NCBI GenBank assembly: GCA_012932865.1
Contig: SAXG01000002.1
Location: forward strand, 1-64,000
Origin: Amylostereum areolatum
Taxonomy: Eukaryota; Basidiomycota; Agaricomycetes; Russulales; Stereaceae
Length of the DNA: 64,000 nucleotides
Reading direction: 5' to 3'
The position numbers were made by a program, and so were the translations under genes. Position 1 is the stretch's first letter, and each line of letters begins with the position of its first letter. The notes under the pieces were generated by a model. That model saw nothing but the letters and a program-made list of their open reading frames with translations. It was not told where the DNA came from and did no database searches. Of the stretch, positions 33,101 to 42,522 are shown piece after piece.

Positions 33101-34076
33101 GAGGTTTCCATCCTTCGGTCAGGTCTATCGCATGATCCCAGGGTCTACTGATTGGGAAGCGTTCCGACGCTTTCTTTTCGAATACCTTCTGATACTGTTT
33201 GTAGCTGGGTGGAATCATCTCATCGAGTGTCTTCTTCTTCTCTCCCATGGCCGCTCGTTCTGCAAGTTCTTGTGCCTTAGTTGCTCTTGCTGTTATCCAG
33301 GTATTGGTTTCGTTCATTTCTTCTGCAACTGGTATCGTTTCTATGTTAGCTTTCCCATAGAATGTTCTGATTGTCTCGATCTCGACGAGATCGGAATCGA
33401 ATTCGGGATCTTCTTGTTCTTCTATTGTTGCGTGATGGTTCGCCTTGTGTTCTTCGAATGATTGTAGAAAGGGTTCGTTCTTTCCTTGGACGGTCATTGT
33501 TTTACTCGTAGTGGAGCACGTACCTGGGCATGTCTGTAGCGTAATCTGTCTCTTTCTCCAATCAATGTTAGGATTGTGTTTTTTGAGCCAAGGGGTTCCT
33601 AAGATTACTTCGTCTCCTCCTAGGGCTGTGACAAATAATCCTAGGTTTCCGCGGTGAATTTCTCCGTTGATCCCTTCCATTGTCATTGGAAGGTGTACTT
33701 TCTGTTTGATCTCTCCCAGAGTGTTCCGAGATCCGTCAACATTGTATATCGGTATCGGTTTCTTAAGTTGGATCAGATTCATCTTGTGTTTTTGTACGAA
33801 ATCTGGATGGATCAGGGTGCTGCTTGCTCCGCTATCTAGTAGTGCTTTTGCTGCGGCTTTACGGAACTTTCCATGAAACGTAACAGGTATATGAATTGAT
33901 GGAGCGTGCATTGCTCCGTCTTGGTATGACCTTATATACACTGTTCTATTTACGTCATCTTCTGTTTCCTGCACAGGAGATTGACTTGAAAAGTTTATTG
34001 TCTGTGTCCTTTCAACAGCCGCGTTTGAAGGACGATTTAAAAACCCTGATTGTCTTTGAACATGTTGGCAGTGCAT
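30149..34076 (-). pseudogene. pol: pol polyprotein (protease, RT, RNase H, integrase, chromodomain)
   Basis: Domains in order: aspartic protease (ALLDSGASSTLIHPDF, about 33850; VILGTPWL); reverse transcriptase (KKDGSLRPV at 32950, FFGLTNSPATFQAMMN, catalytic YMDDIL at about 32640); RNase H (FRIESDASDFAYGAIL, KADGLSRR); integrase HHCC zinc region (HHDLQTIGHPGEMK..CPVCQ) and DDE core (TSDFITDLP; STAYHPQTDGETERVNQEL); and a chromodomain at the end (HYFVKWKGYPDSGNTWEP, about 30400-30330). Lesions: an in-frame TAG at 32940-32942 where the family has Gln after RPV; an extra base near 32776-32785 in FK/TNRG; and the second catalytic Asp of integrase changed to Gly in SGRGPQF. The element therefore cannot move by its own proteins. 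The rest is still open over long distances. Confidence 0.93.
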
Positions 34077-36120
34077 GCAAACATTTCGCTGTCCATCTTG
34101 TTCACAAGCTTGGTGATCTGATCAATTGGGGATTCTTCTGATGTCAGATTTGCTGTTCGTGCATTGATTGTTGTTTGGGTACATTTCTCTGGGTAGTTCC
34201 TGGAGATGTGTCCTGGCTTCCGGCAGTAGAAGCATGATCCTGATTTCTGGAGTTCTGTGCGTTCTTGCGGGGTAAGGTGTCTGAAGTTTTGGCCGTTATT
34301 TCCTGTTTGAGCGACTCTGGCGGTTGTAACGTTCCCTTTGTTTCCGTTTCCTCTTCTGAATGGAACATACGTCTGTGGTTTCTTGTACAGGAGTGTGAGA
34401 TCGCTCGTCGGGTTCATTGGTCTTGTGTAATGCCGTTGGAATGCTTGAGCTTCTCGCCAGTTGTTATCAATGCGCAATGCGAGTTCATACCATTCATCAA
34501 TATCGTTCGAGATGTGATCTCTCTTGAGGATCTCGACTACGATATCGTTGCGCAGTCCTCTCTTGAATTGGTCGATCAATGCTTTATAATCGTAACCAGC
34601 TTCCATGGCATAGTCTCTGAAGATCGTGATATAATCCTTGGTTTCCATGGTACCTTGTTCTAGGCGCTGTATGTTGAATCTAGCGTCCCTTCCTGGGTCT
34701 ATTTCTCCAAAGGTTTCTAAGAAGTAGTCGCGGAATGCCGTCCATGGAAGGTATACTTCTGGATCTAGACCGCGATCTCGTATTTTGTCGATCTTGCTTA
34801 TTAAAAGGGACGCCCAGTGGAGGGCAGGTCCATCGGTGAGATGCGAGAGTACGAAGGTTATCTTACGCATGTTGGCCGCATACACGTTGGGAAATGCTAT
34901 GAAGCGAAGTACGCATTGTTCTATGAACTTTGCTGCTTTTGCCCGGTCTCTTCCGTCGTATACTCCTAGTGCGTTTAGTTTGAATCCTTTGTCCTTGTCT
35001 TCGGGTTTTGATCCGATTGTTCCTATTCCTCTTGGTGGGGAATTCCCTGGTGGGTGCTTCGATTCTTTCGGAAGATCCGCGGTTGCTCCTCTTCCGAAGA
35101 CGTAGTCTTGAACTTCTTTTCCTTTCTTATTATCGACCGATCGGTTGGAAAGTGATGGTGATCGTGGTGATGGCGTTTTCCACCCTATTGGTTCGACCAT
35201 GCCAAGTCCTAGGGAGAATCGAGTCTCATGTCTCGGTTTTGCGGGATCGGCTGGTGTTGGAGTTGCAGGCGTCTGGCGTGGTACATTAGTCTCTCCAGGG
35301 GGACATTGCCAGGTGTAGTGGCGGGGTTGGGTATCGAGGTGGCGGCGTCTCCCATTGATGTGATGTTTCCTCGGGTTTTCCAAATAGATTTCCTTTTCTT
35401 CCTCGTCTGGTTCCGAAAATATGTAGGGTTGATTGGGATCTTGTTGGGTTCTCTGTATGTTCTTCCGGTTTCTGCTGCGCTCGATGGCGTCGACTTCCTC
35501 CGGGATCGGACTTAATTTGGGGGTTTGATATAGTTCTCTTAGGTTCTGGCGCGGTTTCCTCTGGAGGTGGTGCGGCTGTTGCGGGTTCTTGAGGATGCTG
35601 GAGTTCGGTTCGAGGGTTCTGTGGTTCGGTTGTCGTATCGGCTGTGTCGGTATCGGGATTAAATTCCCAGTAGTCCTTAATATTCCCGGTGTAAGGCTTC
35701 TCTTCGACCTTTTGTGCGTCCGGGTGTTTCCAGAGTTCTTCTGATGAGAGGGGCCCGATATGAGGTCTTGAATAATCTGGGCGCTTCCAATGTGAATTGT
35801 CGTAGCTTCCGTCTTCCTTTTCTCTTTTGGATCTATCTTTGAAGTATTCTGCAGCTGGGGGAAGGTTGTATCTGTATATGGGTGGGTTCCACTGGTATGC
35901 GTATGTCCCTTTGCTTTCTTTCGCGACAAGGGCTCCGTCGTAGTAAAAAGGAGATGATAGGGGTCGAATGTCCAGCGATGATCTTCGTTTCCGTTAGGGA
36001 ATTCTCGACTGCAGTTTGATTGGAGTTGAGGGATCTCAAAATCTGATGGTCTTTTTTCAGCGGGTTGTTCCGCTGACTCCGTGGTGGGTGTTTCGTTTGA
36101 CGCTCTGCGCCAAACTGTAG
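34037..36120 (-). pseudogene. gag: gag of the Ty3 element
   Basis: The capsid region is clear between about 34950 and 34400 (GVYDGRDRAKAAKFIEQCVL, ALHWASLLI, YLPWTAFRDYFLETFG, DYITIFRDYAMEAGYDY, FKRGLRNDIVVEIL). Near the end is a zinc knuckle CFYCRKPGHISRNY, in which the last Cys of C-x2-C-x4-H-x4-C is Tyr. The C-terminus DQITKLVNKMDSEMF overlaps the start of the protease-polymerase frame by about 40 bp in another frame. Upstream of about 35520 the frame that looks protein-like (FDPYHLLFTTTEPL, NPPIYRYNLPPAAEYF) is different from the capsid frame, so gag seems to carry an old frameshift. Not functional as it stands. Confidence 0.8.
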
Positions 36121-36140
36121 GGTGAGCTAGTGTAGAGGAG

Positions 36141-36152
36141 AGCTCGTTCTAG
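36141..36152 (-). other. primer-binding site, Tf1-like self-priming
   Basis: In element sense the 12 bases next to the 5' LTR read CTAGAACGAGCT. The ten bases AGAACGAGCT are the exact reverse complement of AGCTCGTTCT, which lies about 34 bases after the LTR TATA box, where the RNA should start. No tRNA 3'-end match (TGG...) is next to the LTR. Confidence 0.6.
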
Positions 36153-36687
36153 TGTTAAGGACGGTCCTTATCACATGACAAGCGGCTCAGGCTACAGTAC
36201 TCTTATGCGTGAGAGGTGGGATCAGGTGATCCAGACGTCTCGGTTTATACGAAGGTAAAGGTCAATAAGCGAAGCAGTAAGTCTTCACAGAAGACTTAGG
36301 CGAGCTTATTAACTTAGTTTGGATTCTCTTTAGTATGCTTAAGAGGAGGTTCTTATTAGAACAGTCCTGTATTTACAAAGAGAACGAGCTGGGGAATAGC
36401 TCGTTCGTTGAGCCTCCTTTTATAGGAAAGGAGGTCAAGTAAATATATGTACATTCGGCGACGGTTGTATCAAGTATCTACGGAGACGAACTGTGGCACC
36501 GTCGAGGCTATGCCGTTGGGACGGTGACGATCTGTGGCACCGTCGAGGCTATGCCGTCGAGACGGTGACGATCTGTGGCAGCGTCGTTGAGACGGTTACG
36601 AGCTGGGGCACAGTCGTAATCCGTCGTTTAGCGACGTCCTTCCTAGTAAGGCAATGGAAAATGAAGTACCTTGGACAAGTTGTAACA
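36153..36687 (-). repeat. 5' LTR of the Ty3 element
   Basis: 535 bp with the same ends as the 3' LTR. In element sense it carries a canonical TATAAAAGG (36409-36417 region), and about 34 bases on it has AGCTCGTTCT, the likely start of the RNA. Four degenerate copies of a GACGGTGACGATCTGTGGCA-like unit lie upstream of the TATA box. Confidence 0.9.
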
Positions 36688-37160
36688 GGAAGGAGGAGGT
36701 CAGACAAGGGAGCGACGCGCTGGCAAGGACGACACGACTTCCCCTTTGGGAGTGCGGCTCGGGACTTGCCGAAACGCGGGCAAAGCGGCAAGTGCCGAAA
36801 CGCGCTCCCAAAGAGGAACTCGCGACCTCCTTCGCTTTTTTCTCAACCGCCACCACCTCCCTCTCTCACTCCCCATTCTTCCGCCACCGCCGCCCCTCTA
36901 CGTGTCCCACGACGGGCCATCCACCTCCAGGCTGCTGCCACCGCCCTCCAGGTGTCTTCCCGCGTCCAAGGCGCCTTTTGGAGAGCACCAGCGGCCGAGC
37001 CGCGTCCCAGGTGCGTCCCCCCTCTCCTCTCCCTCTCCTCTCTCTCCTCCTCGCCTCCGCACGCCCCTCGCACCATACGTCCCACATGCCCCGCACGTCC
37101 AGCATTCCCCTTGTCCCGCACGTTCGCCGCCCCCCGCTCATCGCCGTCTTCCGCTGGTGG
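36688..37160. other. flank right of the retrotransposon, no gene
   Basis: Unique-looking DNA with pyrimidine-rich stretches (36840-37100). Inverted words GGGAGTGCGG/CGCTCCCAAAG lie around 36750-36810. Open frames on both strands lack domains. Confidence 0.4.
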
Positions 37161-37265
37161 GCGAGGATGCCATCACGCGAGTGATGGCATCCTCGCCTGC
37201 ACGTGGTATGACGTTTTTTGGAGTCCATTCCTGAGAATGGACTCCGAAAAACATCATACCACGTG
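37161..37265. repeat. two adjacent large hairpins
   Basis: Hairpin 1 (37161-37196) has two perfect 16-base arms, starting GCGAGGATGCCA, with the loop GCGA. Hairpin 2 (37200-37265) has 31-base arms, starting CACGTGGTATGA, that differ at two positions, with the loop CTGA. Only three bases separate them. The design suggests a small foldback element or the ends of one. Confidence 0.85.
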
Positions 37266-38160
37266 CTCCTGTGTGCGCAACACTTCGTCCGCCGCACCCG
37301 CAACACCCATGCCCGCACGCTTGCACGCAACACCGAGACTCAGCACACCCGCCCGCCCGCAGCGCACCCCCACACACCCGCAACGTCCCCAACACACGCC
37401 TGCCCGCAACGCACGCACGCCCGCAACACACGCACGCCCGCCCGCGACGCCCGCACGCTCGCCCGCCCGTACGCCCTGCCCACGCATGCCCGCACGCAAC
37501 CCCCCGCCGCCCACCCGCAGGCCCACAACCCGCCCGCGCTCAACGCACCTGCCCGCCCGCATGCAACGCCCACACACGCCCGCCCGCACGGTCCTTAACG
37601 CGCGCACGACCCTTGCCCCGCCCCCTGCTCCAATTTGAATGCCCCCCTCCCCCCCAACCACACACCTCCCTCTCTCCCTCCGGATCCTCCGGCCTCACGC
37701 CTGGCTGCCACTGTCCGCGCATCGCGCGGGCACGTGGGCCAGGCGTGTACGCGCTATGAGTGCTCCCGCCGCCTGCCTCTAGGGCTCTACGCACCCGCTC
37801 CCCACGCACCCACGCCTGCTCCCCTCAACACGCGTGCCTACCCTCAATGCACGCACCCCTCACGCTCAACACGCTCGCCCCCACCCGCGTACGGGCTCGT
37901 ATCGAGTGAACGTGCCTGCTGTGCCCTGCACATCTCCAACACGGACGACCCCTTCCCCACCCTCGACGTGCCGACGCCCTCGTCCTCGCGCGCCCTGTGT
38001 CTCCTACACACACACCGTCCACACATCCCCGCCGTCAACACACACGTGCCCACACCCTCAAGACGCATGCTCTCCCATCCTCAAGATGCACGCGGCCGCG
38101 CCATGTCCCTCCCTCCCCTCTTCTCCCTCGGCTTCACGCATGGCCAGTGCTGCTTGCGCG
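37266..38160. repeat. C-rich degenerate minisatellite region
   Basis: CGCACGCCCGC, ACACACGC and CCGCAACGC words recur with irregular spacing, strongest at 37300-37620. From 37800 words like CTCAATGCACGCACCCC appear. Open frames in all phases translate to Pro/Ala/Arg/His repeats and are not genes. Confidence 0.6.
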
Positions 38161-38580
38161 TTGCGCAAGTACATAGGCCATGCATGTATATACCGTGCAA
38201 TGGGGCATATGTGTGTGGGGGTCAGGACAAGGACAGCGGTGACGGCGGGAGCGGGTGCGCGTGTATCGAACAAAAATCGGCCGTTGCCGAGTAGGACAAA
38301 AGTGGAAGGAGAGCACCGCCTCATAAGAGATCTGTATAAGTCGGAAAAAAATACACCAAGGCTGTAGATTAGAAGAATGACCGGAATAGAACATATTTAC
38401 CTGCTCAGATTTTTGTGTACAGGTAGTGCAAGAGGTAGAGGAAGGAAACAGTATAGGACAGAATGGACGCGGGACATACTTTATTGACAGTTGTACGAGA
38501 AGTGTAGTAACGGTTGACAGAAAATGTAGTGCAGGATTGTAGGAGAGTGTACAAACCATTAGAAAACAAAGTGTAATGAC
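38161..38580. other. gene-free DNA left of the 45-bp minisatellite
   Basis: No domain-bearing frame. It contains short ATGCATGTATAT and GTGTGTGG words (38180-38220) only. Confidence 0.35.
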
Positions 38581-38709
38581 CTAACCCTAACCTTAACGGT
38601 CTGAGCGTCACAAATCGTCGCGCCTCTCCCAAAAAGATGACATAATAAATGTTCCTAATTGGAACCGTAAAAATGGTGACATAATAAATGTTCCTAAAAG
38701 GAACCGTAA
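38581..38709. repeat. left flanking repeat with telomere-like start
   Basis: Begins CTAACCCTAACC, then CTGAGCGTCACAAATCGT, then two copies of GACATAATAAATGTTCCTA followed by a GGAACCGTAA arm (38639-38670 and 38678-38709), each forming a small TTCC/GGAA hairpin. The same order recurs at 39620-39711. Confidence 0.75.
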
Positions 38710-39600
38710 TACGAAGTTTTCCGAACCTTTGTACGAAAGTGTTCAGAAATTTTGTACAACGTCTTCAACAACTTTGTACAAAAATCTTCAAAACATTTGT
38801 ACAAAGTCTTCGGCAACTGTACAAAAGTGTTCAAACCTTTTGTACGAAGTGTTCAAAAACTTTGTACAAAAGTGTTCAAAACTTTTGTAAGATGTCTTGA
38901 AAAACTTTGTCCGAAAGTGTTCAAAACCTTTGTACACAAGTGTTCAGAAACTTTGTACAAAGTGTTCAAAACTTTTGTATGGAGTCTTCAACAACTTTGT
39001 ACAGATGTGTTCAAAACTTTGTACAGATGTGTTCAAAACTTTTGTACGGAGCCTTCAGAAACTATGTACAAAAGTGTTCAAAACTTTTGTATGGAGTCTT
39101 CAGAAACTTTGTACGAAAGTGTTCAAAACTTTCGTACGAAGTCTTCAGAAACTTTGTACAAAACTTTGTATGAAAGTGTTTAAACCTTTTGTACGATGTC
39201 TTGAAAAACTTTGTACGAAAGTGTTCAAAACTTTTGTACAAAGTCTTCAACAATTTTGTACATAAGTGTTCAAAGTTTTGTACAAAAGGTTCAGAATCTT
39301 TGTATGAAGTCTTCAATAACTTTGTAAGAAAGTGTTCGAAATTTTTGTACGCAACTTCGCAACCGGGTTGTACAAAGGGTTAGTTCAAAAGTTTTGTATG
39401 AAAGTGTTCAACTGGATCACAAAAGGGTTCAAAACCTTTGTACAAAGGTGTTCAGAAGCTCGTACAGAAGGGTTCAAAAAGCTTGTAGAAGGGTGTTGCA
39501 AAGGCTGCCCAAAAAGGTTTAAAACATTTGGATGGAAGTCTTCAACCTGTAGTATTTGGCAGAAGGGGTTGTAGTGGTTCTTACAGATGTGTTGTACCAA
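38710..39600. repeat. 45-bp minisatellite array
   Basis: About 18 or more degenerate units built of two related halves of 22-23 bp: TTTGTACAAAAGTGTTCAAAAC and TTTTGTACGAAGTCTTCAGAAAC are typical (each cited in part: TTTGTACAAAAGTGTTCA and TTTTGTACGAAGTCTTCA). Because the period is a multiple of three and stop words are rare, all three plus-strand frames and one minus frame stay open; these are not counted as genes. The array decays to the right after 39400. Confidence 0.85.
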
Positions 39601-39619
39601 AAAAGGAGGTCACGTGCAG

Positions 39620-39711
39620 CTAACCCTAACCTAGCCCGTCTCAGCGTCACAAATCGTGCACGGATGGGAAGGAAAAGGATGACATAATAAATGTTCCTAG
39701 AGGAACCGTAA
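39620..39711. repeat. right flanking repeat, direct copy of 38581-38709
   Basis: CTAACCCTAACC, then CTCAGCGTCACAAATCGT, then one GACATAATAAATGTTCCTA unit with its GGAACCGTAA arm. It lies in the same orientation as the left copy. Confidence 0.75.
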
Positions 39712-40270
39712 ACCCAGACTGAGTACTGTAGCCACCGGTAATTGACAATTACTGGTAATTGACAGTAATTGACGGTAATTGAGATCGATTACCATCAATA
39801 ACTATGGGGGGTTTTCCCTGATGCTAGTGTTAGGGATCGGTCCAGCAACTGGCAGATCACCCAAGTCACCCAAAGAGAGAGAAGGAAGAGGATGGATTGG
39901 CAAGAGAGGGTCCAAGTCCAGGTGTAGGGCCGAAGCAGTACATGGGGAATGAAGAGGACGATCTAGGGAAAAGGGACACAGAGGAGAGCCTTATATATGT
40001 ACAGGATCGATAATGCGATAGCCCCAAGTACATTTTGTACTTTGGGGGTGACCTTGGTAAGTAGTTCTCAAGGTCATAAAGGCCATTGCCCAGGACCCTC
40101 ATGCTAGGGTTAAATGCTCAAGGGCATGGTCAAGTGGCTTCATGTACTGCAAGGAACTCCCAAGGTATATTCAAGTGATTGTGTGCACACAAATTAGGGG
40201 TAGAAAAGCATATAATAATTGATCAAATTCTAGACATGGGGTACACTATGAGATATGGGTACAGCTACGG
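39712..40270. other. AT-richer DNA with TAATTGAC and CAAGG words
   Basis: TAATTGAC-like words repeat at 39738-39790. From 40040 to 40170, CAAGG/CTTGG words are frequent, and similar CCAAGG words return at 41690-41875, so both may derive from ends of one decayed element. No gene. Confidence 0.35.
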
Positions 40271-41400
40271 GTGACTAGCAACTACAGTCACACATGCGTG
40301 GACAGCGCGGTGGCGGGCAATGGGAGCGGGGGCGCAGTCATTGAAAGCGATGCAAGCATGATAGCATGAGTGTTGAAGCGATGGGGAACGCTGAGCGCGA
40401 TGCGGGTGCAGTCGGTGAGCGTGATGGGGACGCGTGGGATGACGTAATAAATCCGCACATGTTTTGGGCGCGGCTATTGAGCGTGATGGGCGTGTGGATA
40501 CTGGGCGAGCGGTGGCTGTTGAGAATGACGATGGAGCCTGTGTTAGGGGGCGCAACTGTTGAGTGTGACGAGGTGACAAAGGTTGAAGCATTGAAGCAAC
40601 AAGGAGGTGGGCATTGGGCATTGGGACGGCAGGAATGAGGGCGTTGGGACTGACAAGGGTGTCCAAGTTGGGGGCGCAGGCATTGAGCGCAACAGGGTGT
40701 TCATGTCGGGGGCGCAGGGTGAGCACAAGGGGGACCGGGGGAACCGGCGTTGAGTGCGATAGCGTTGGAGGCGTTGGGGATGACGAAGACGTCTGTGTTG
40801 TGGGTGAGGGAGTCCGTGTTGCAGGCGTGAACATCGAGCGTGATGTGTGCGTGTTGTAGCACCACAGGCACGAGTATTGAGCGCGACGGGAGTACTCGTG
40901 TTGTGGGCACAAGCATTGAGGCAACTGGGGCGCAGGCATTGAGCGTGGGAGGGATGTGGACGTTCCGAGTGTTGGGGATGCGGGGATGAAGCGCGATGGG
41001 GTGTGGAAGTTGGGGACACGGATGTTGATGTCAGAGCTGGCAAAGACGTGAGCGATGAGGCGACAGGAGTGTGCGCAGTTGGTGATGTGCGCGTTGGAGA
41101 CGACGAACACACCTGTCGCGGGGGAGCGGTCACGGGTGAGTGTGGTGAGGGCATCCGTGTTGCGAGCGCGAGCGTTGAGGGTGACGATAATGTTGAGGTT
41201 GAGGACAAGGGCGGAGGTGTTTTAGGACAAGGGCGCAGGCATGATGAGGACGTTGAAAGCGAGTGTAAGGGCATTGGGGGCATGGCGGCGGAGGCGTTGA
41301 GGGTGTGATGTGGCGGCGGGGTCGAGGACGACGGCAGGGGTGGAGACAAGGTGATGGCAGGAGCGAGACGAGACCTGAGGACGAAGGTGGGGTTGATGAT
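40271..41400. repeat. G-rich degenerate minisatellite region
   Basis: GGGCGCAGGCATTGAGCG-like words recur irregularly (40670-40950 clearest). Vocabulary is close to the complement of the C-rich region at 37.8 kb (CTCAATGC, GCGCC). Long open frames translate to Pro/Thr/Ser/His or Gly/Val/Asp repeats and are not genes. Confidence 0.55.
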
Positions 41401-42348
41401 GTGGCAGTAGCGATGAGGACTTGATGAAGAAGGGAGTGAAGTGGCTGAAGGTGGTGGAGGTGGTGACAACAGCAATGTCAGTGTCGACGGCGGACGGTGG
41501 CGACAGACGGCGACAATGATGAACCCAGTGGCCAACGACAATGATCGAGGTTGTGGTCGAAGGCAAGGAGAGGAAGGAGGATGCGGCGGCGAGATCAATG
41601 AAAATTATACCTCACGTGACCATTCGTGTCGTCAACCCGCTAAGTCGCGAGAAGTCGCGACTTAGCATCTGTCGAGACTTGTATGGCACAAAACTCAAGT
41701 CTCTTGCAAGGCATCGACTAAATCTGCAAGGGCCCAAGTATACTACCAAAATTCCAAGGTCAATTCCAAGCTATATTGATTTCACCAAGGCTGCAAGTCA
41801 ATTTATTCCAAGGCCAAGCTCTTCTAAGGCAAATCTCCAAGGCCAAGGTACTTGCTCCAAGTCCAAGTACTGTACCATTTAAATCGGTTCGCCAGTCACG
41901 GGTCACAGAGAGGCCAAATTGGCGAAATTTTCTAATGTCAGCGTCACGAAGGTCACGGCGCACCATTGTGAACACCGATGAGGTCCCATTAGAACTGGCC
42001 GTTCACGGCCGCCCGGCGCGCTTGGCCCGGCGACATTTATGTTGTCATGCTCACGCAATGGTTGGCGGATGGAAATTTTCGCAAGGCATTGTACGGTCAC
42101 AAACAGGGTGGCAAACCGATTTAATGGTTACAGTACACCTCAAAGACTCAGAGTTTGCTGAGGTGGTGCGAGCGGGAGTAGAACAATAAGGAAGAAAGGA
42201 TGAGGAGGACGGAGTTCTGGAGTCGATGATGTCACATAGATGGAAAAGATAAGAGGAAGTCAGGTTGACAACATCATGGTGATGGGAAATGGAATCATGT
42301 GACCAAACACGATTGCAGAGAAACGGGAAAGGATGAGGCGATCCGTGA
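41401..42348. other. gene-free DNA with CCAAGG words and a hairpin
   Basis: A perfect hairpin with 12-base arms GCTAAGTCGCGA and the loop GAAG lies at 41639-41666. CCAAGG-rich DNA follows (41690-41875). Frames here carry no domain. Confidence 0.4.
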
Positions 42349-42522
42349 CAAACTGAGCTAGAGCAGGCTAACAATGCAGAGGATCTTCGCCGTCGTTCCA
42401 CTTCCTCCTTCGACTTTGACGCACTGCTCACCATGGAATCAGGTAGTAACGAGTCCCCAAACTCGGTGCTTGAAACCAAAGAACTGTTCGCACTCTTATC
42501 TCGGGACATTTCTGACCTTTAG
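42349..42522 (+). CDS. possible 3' exon of an unknown or decayed gene
   Basis: An acceptor-like GAGCTAG precedes a frame reading EQANNAEDLRRRSTSSFDF, then ESGSNESPNSVLETKELF and the end SRDISDL. The mix of charged and Ser-rich residues looks coding, but no upstream exon can be identified. The minus strand is open over the same bases, so direction is uncertain. Confidence 0.2.
   Translation, partial: QTELEQANNAEDLRRRSTSSFDFDALLTMESGSNESPNSVLETKELFALLSRDISDL

Larger units (their letters stand above)
26527..36687 (-). mobile_element. Ty3/gypsy chromodomain LTR retrotransposon (10.2 kb) with extra ORFs after pol
   Basis: The full-length element is read on the minus strand. The 5' LTR is 36153-36687 and the 3' LTR 26527-27036; both have TGTTA...TAACA ends. 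Between them, in order, are a primer-binding site (36141-36152), gag (to 34037), protease-reverse transcriptase-RNase H-integrase-chromodomain (34076-30149), a third coding block (30070 to about 26922) and a purine tract (27037-27050). The integrase-to-chromodomain order places it among Ty3-type chromoviruses, and the self-complementary primer site fits the Tf1/sushi group. It is defective: stops, frameshifts and changed catalytic residues are present. The flanks TTCAT (left) and GGAAG (right) do not match, so no target duplication remains. GC content is lower than in the neighbouring genes. Confidence 0.95.

Noticed and set aside
37161..37265. Helitron 3' end
   Set aside because: Hairpins are present, but there is no CTRR end following, no 5' TC start and no AT target context.
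37266..38294. Pro/Ala/Arg-rich proteins in the C-rich region
   Set aside because: Open in nearly every frame because stop codons are AT-rich; the sequence is a degenerate repeat.
38581..38592. Telomere
   Set aside because: Only two CTAACC-type units, also present internally at 39620 and 47272; too short and not at an end.
38688..39316. Cys/Lys/Phe-repeat peptides from the 45-bp array
   Set aside because: All three plus frames and a minus frame are open because of the repeat period; there is no start context, no unique sequence and no sign of selection for one frame.
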